NCBI RefSeq assembly: GCF_902459465.1
Contig: NC_047063.1
Span: forward strand, 3,596,001-3,660,000
DNA: 64,000 nucleotides
Source of the DNA: Asterias rubens
Lineage: Eukaryota; Echinodermata; Asteroidea; Forcipulatida; Asteriidae
Direction of reading: 5' to 3'
Numbering within the stretch: the first letter of the stretch is position 1; the number at the start of each line of letters is the position of its first letter. A program made the position numbers and the translations under genes. Below are positions 63,301 through 64,000 of this stretch, piece after piece. Under the pieces are notes generated by a model. That model had not been told where the DNA came from. It ran no database searches and was given only the letters and a program-made list of their open reading frames with translations.

Positions 63301-64000
63301 ATGGAATTGTTTAGTATACTGGTTCAGAATAATGAAAAACAGTCAAATTAGGCTTAGAGTTACCTACTAACACAAGGTTTAGAACTAGAACCTTAATGAC
63401 ACATTAATTACAGAAGAAAATTATTCCACACAGTTTCTACTATAGCTTTGAGGCATGCAATTATTTTTATTTAGTGGATTTTAAAGTTCTTAACAGCGAT
63501 ATTATTTCTGTGTACAATGACATGAAATAATCTTACCTATCAATATTTTCAGAAGAATGATCATCCAGTTTACACCCATTCAAGTTACAAAAGACAAATA
63601 TTAAAGTCTTATATATTTACAGAACTGACCAAGAATTAGAATTTCTTTTTCAAAACACATTTCTGGCAATGGTGAGGATGGGCGGCTGTATGGGGAAATG
63701 GAGGAGGCCGCTAAAAATAAAATCAGGGCTAATCGCAATTTTGTTTCCTAGAAAATGTATAATCATTTATCGCAAATTGTGTTAGCGCAAAAAAACCTGA
63801 GACACTGATTAATTTTATTAATTTTAAAACGAATTATACAAACTCTTTTCCAAAATTGAAAACTCAAGTCAGTTCTGTTGATATTCCATAATGAGGCCTA
63901 ATCTGTTTTGTTTTACAACAATATCTTTACTGAAGAGTGTTTTATATTTACTTTTCAGGTTCTGAATTTGTGGTTCACAAACAATTAAGTCTAAAAGCCT
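63301..64000. other. A/T-rich, no gene seen
   Basis: Only a short G-rich patch (63670-63715, GGATGGGCGGCTGTATGGGG) stands out. Confidence 0.5.

Overview
The window is eukaryotic: genes are split by GT/AG introns, coding density is very low, TIR-flanked non-autonomous DNA transposons and tRNA-derived SINE-like sequences are common, and there are Pol III tRNA genes. Gene content (a MAN1/LEMD3-type inner nuclear membrane protein and a secreted fibrinogen-related protein) and repeat style suggest a marine deuterostome invertebrate, most likely an echinoderm. That assignment is an inference from the sequence, not a database result.

Bases 1-29058 hold a minus-strand gene for a LEM-domain, two-pass inner nuclear membrane protein of the MAN1/LEMD2 class. 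Nine exons with compatible phases were located by hand (29058 down to 2872, 727 codons). Its large introns carry at least seven families of inverted-terminal-repeat elements, SINE-like pieces, and many copies of a short dispersed repeat containing GCCTTGGTGCCC.

Bases 29543-41918 are a head-to-tail array of 83 tRNA-Ala-like units, all on the minus strand, with a mean period of about 149 bp. Most copies fold as complete 73-nt tRNA-Ala with the G3:U70 pair and A73. By hand count 56 have anticodon AGC, 23 have TGC, and four have a 9-nt anticodon loop. Each unit has an A/T-rich upstream element with an octamer-like ATGCAAAT and a downstream T-run terminator. Higher-order repeats of about 1.5-1.66 kb are visible.

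Bases 42358-47126 hold a plus-strand fibrinogen-related (FReD) gene: an unrecognised N-terminal region, a Pro/Thr/Ala/Val stalk encoded by a 36-bp minisatellite, and a four-exon fibrinogen C-terminal domain ending in a stop at 47126.

Bases 47127-64000 contain no confidently coding sequence except a possible promoter and first exon near 49.0-49.54 kb. They hold diverged tandem repeats (50.6-52.6 kb), two direct copies of a roughly 1.5-kb segment (53.08-54.69 and 59.55-61.03 kb), and between these a minisatellite built on GGACCCAT with an 831/832-bp higher-order period (54.8-58.7 kb). Further diverged tandem repeats lie at 61.7-63.3 kb. The two protein genes and the tRNA array show no sign of working together; the array simply occupies the interval between them.
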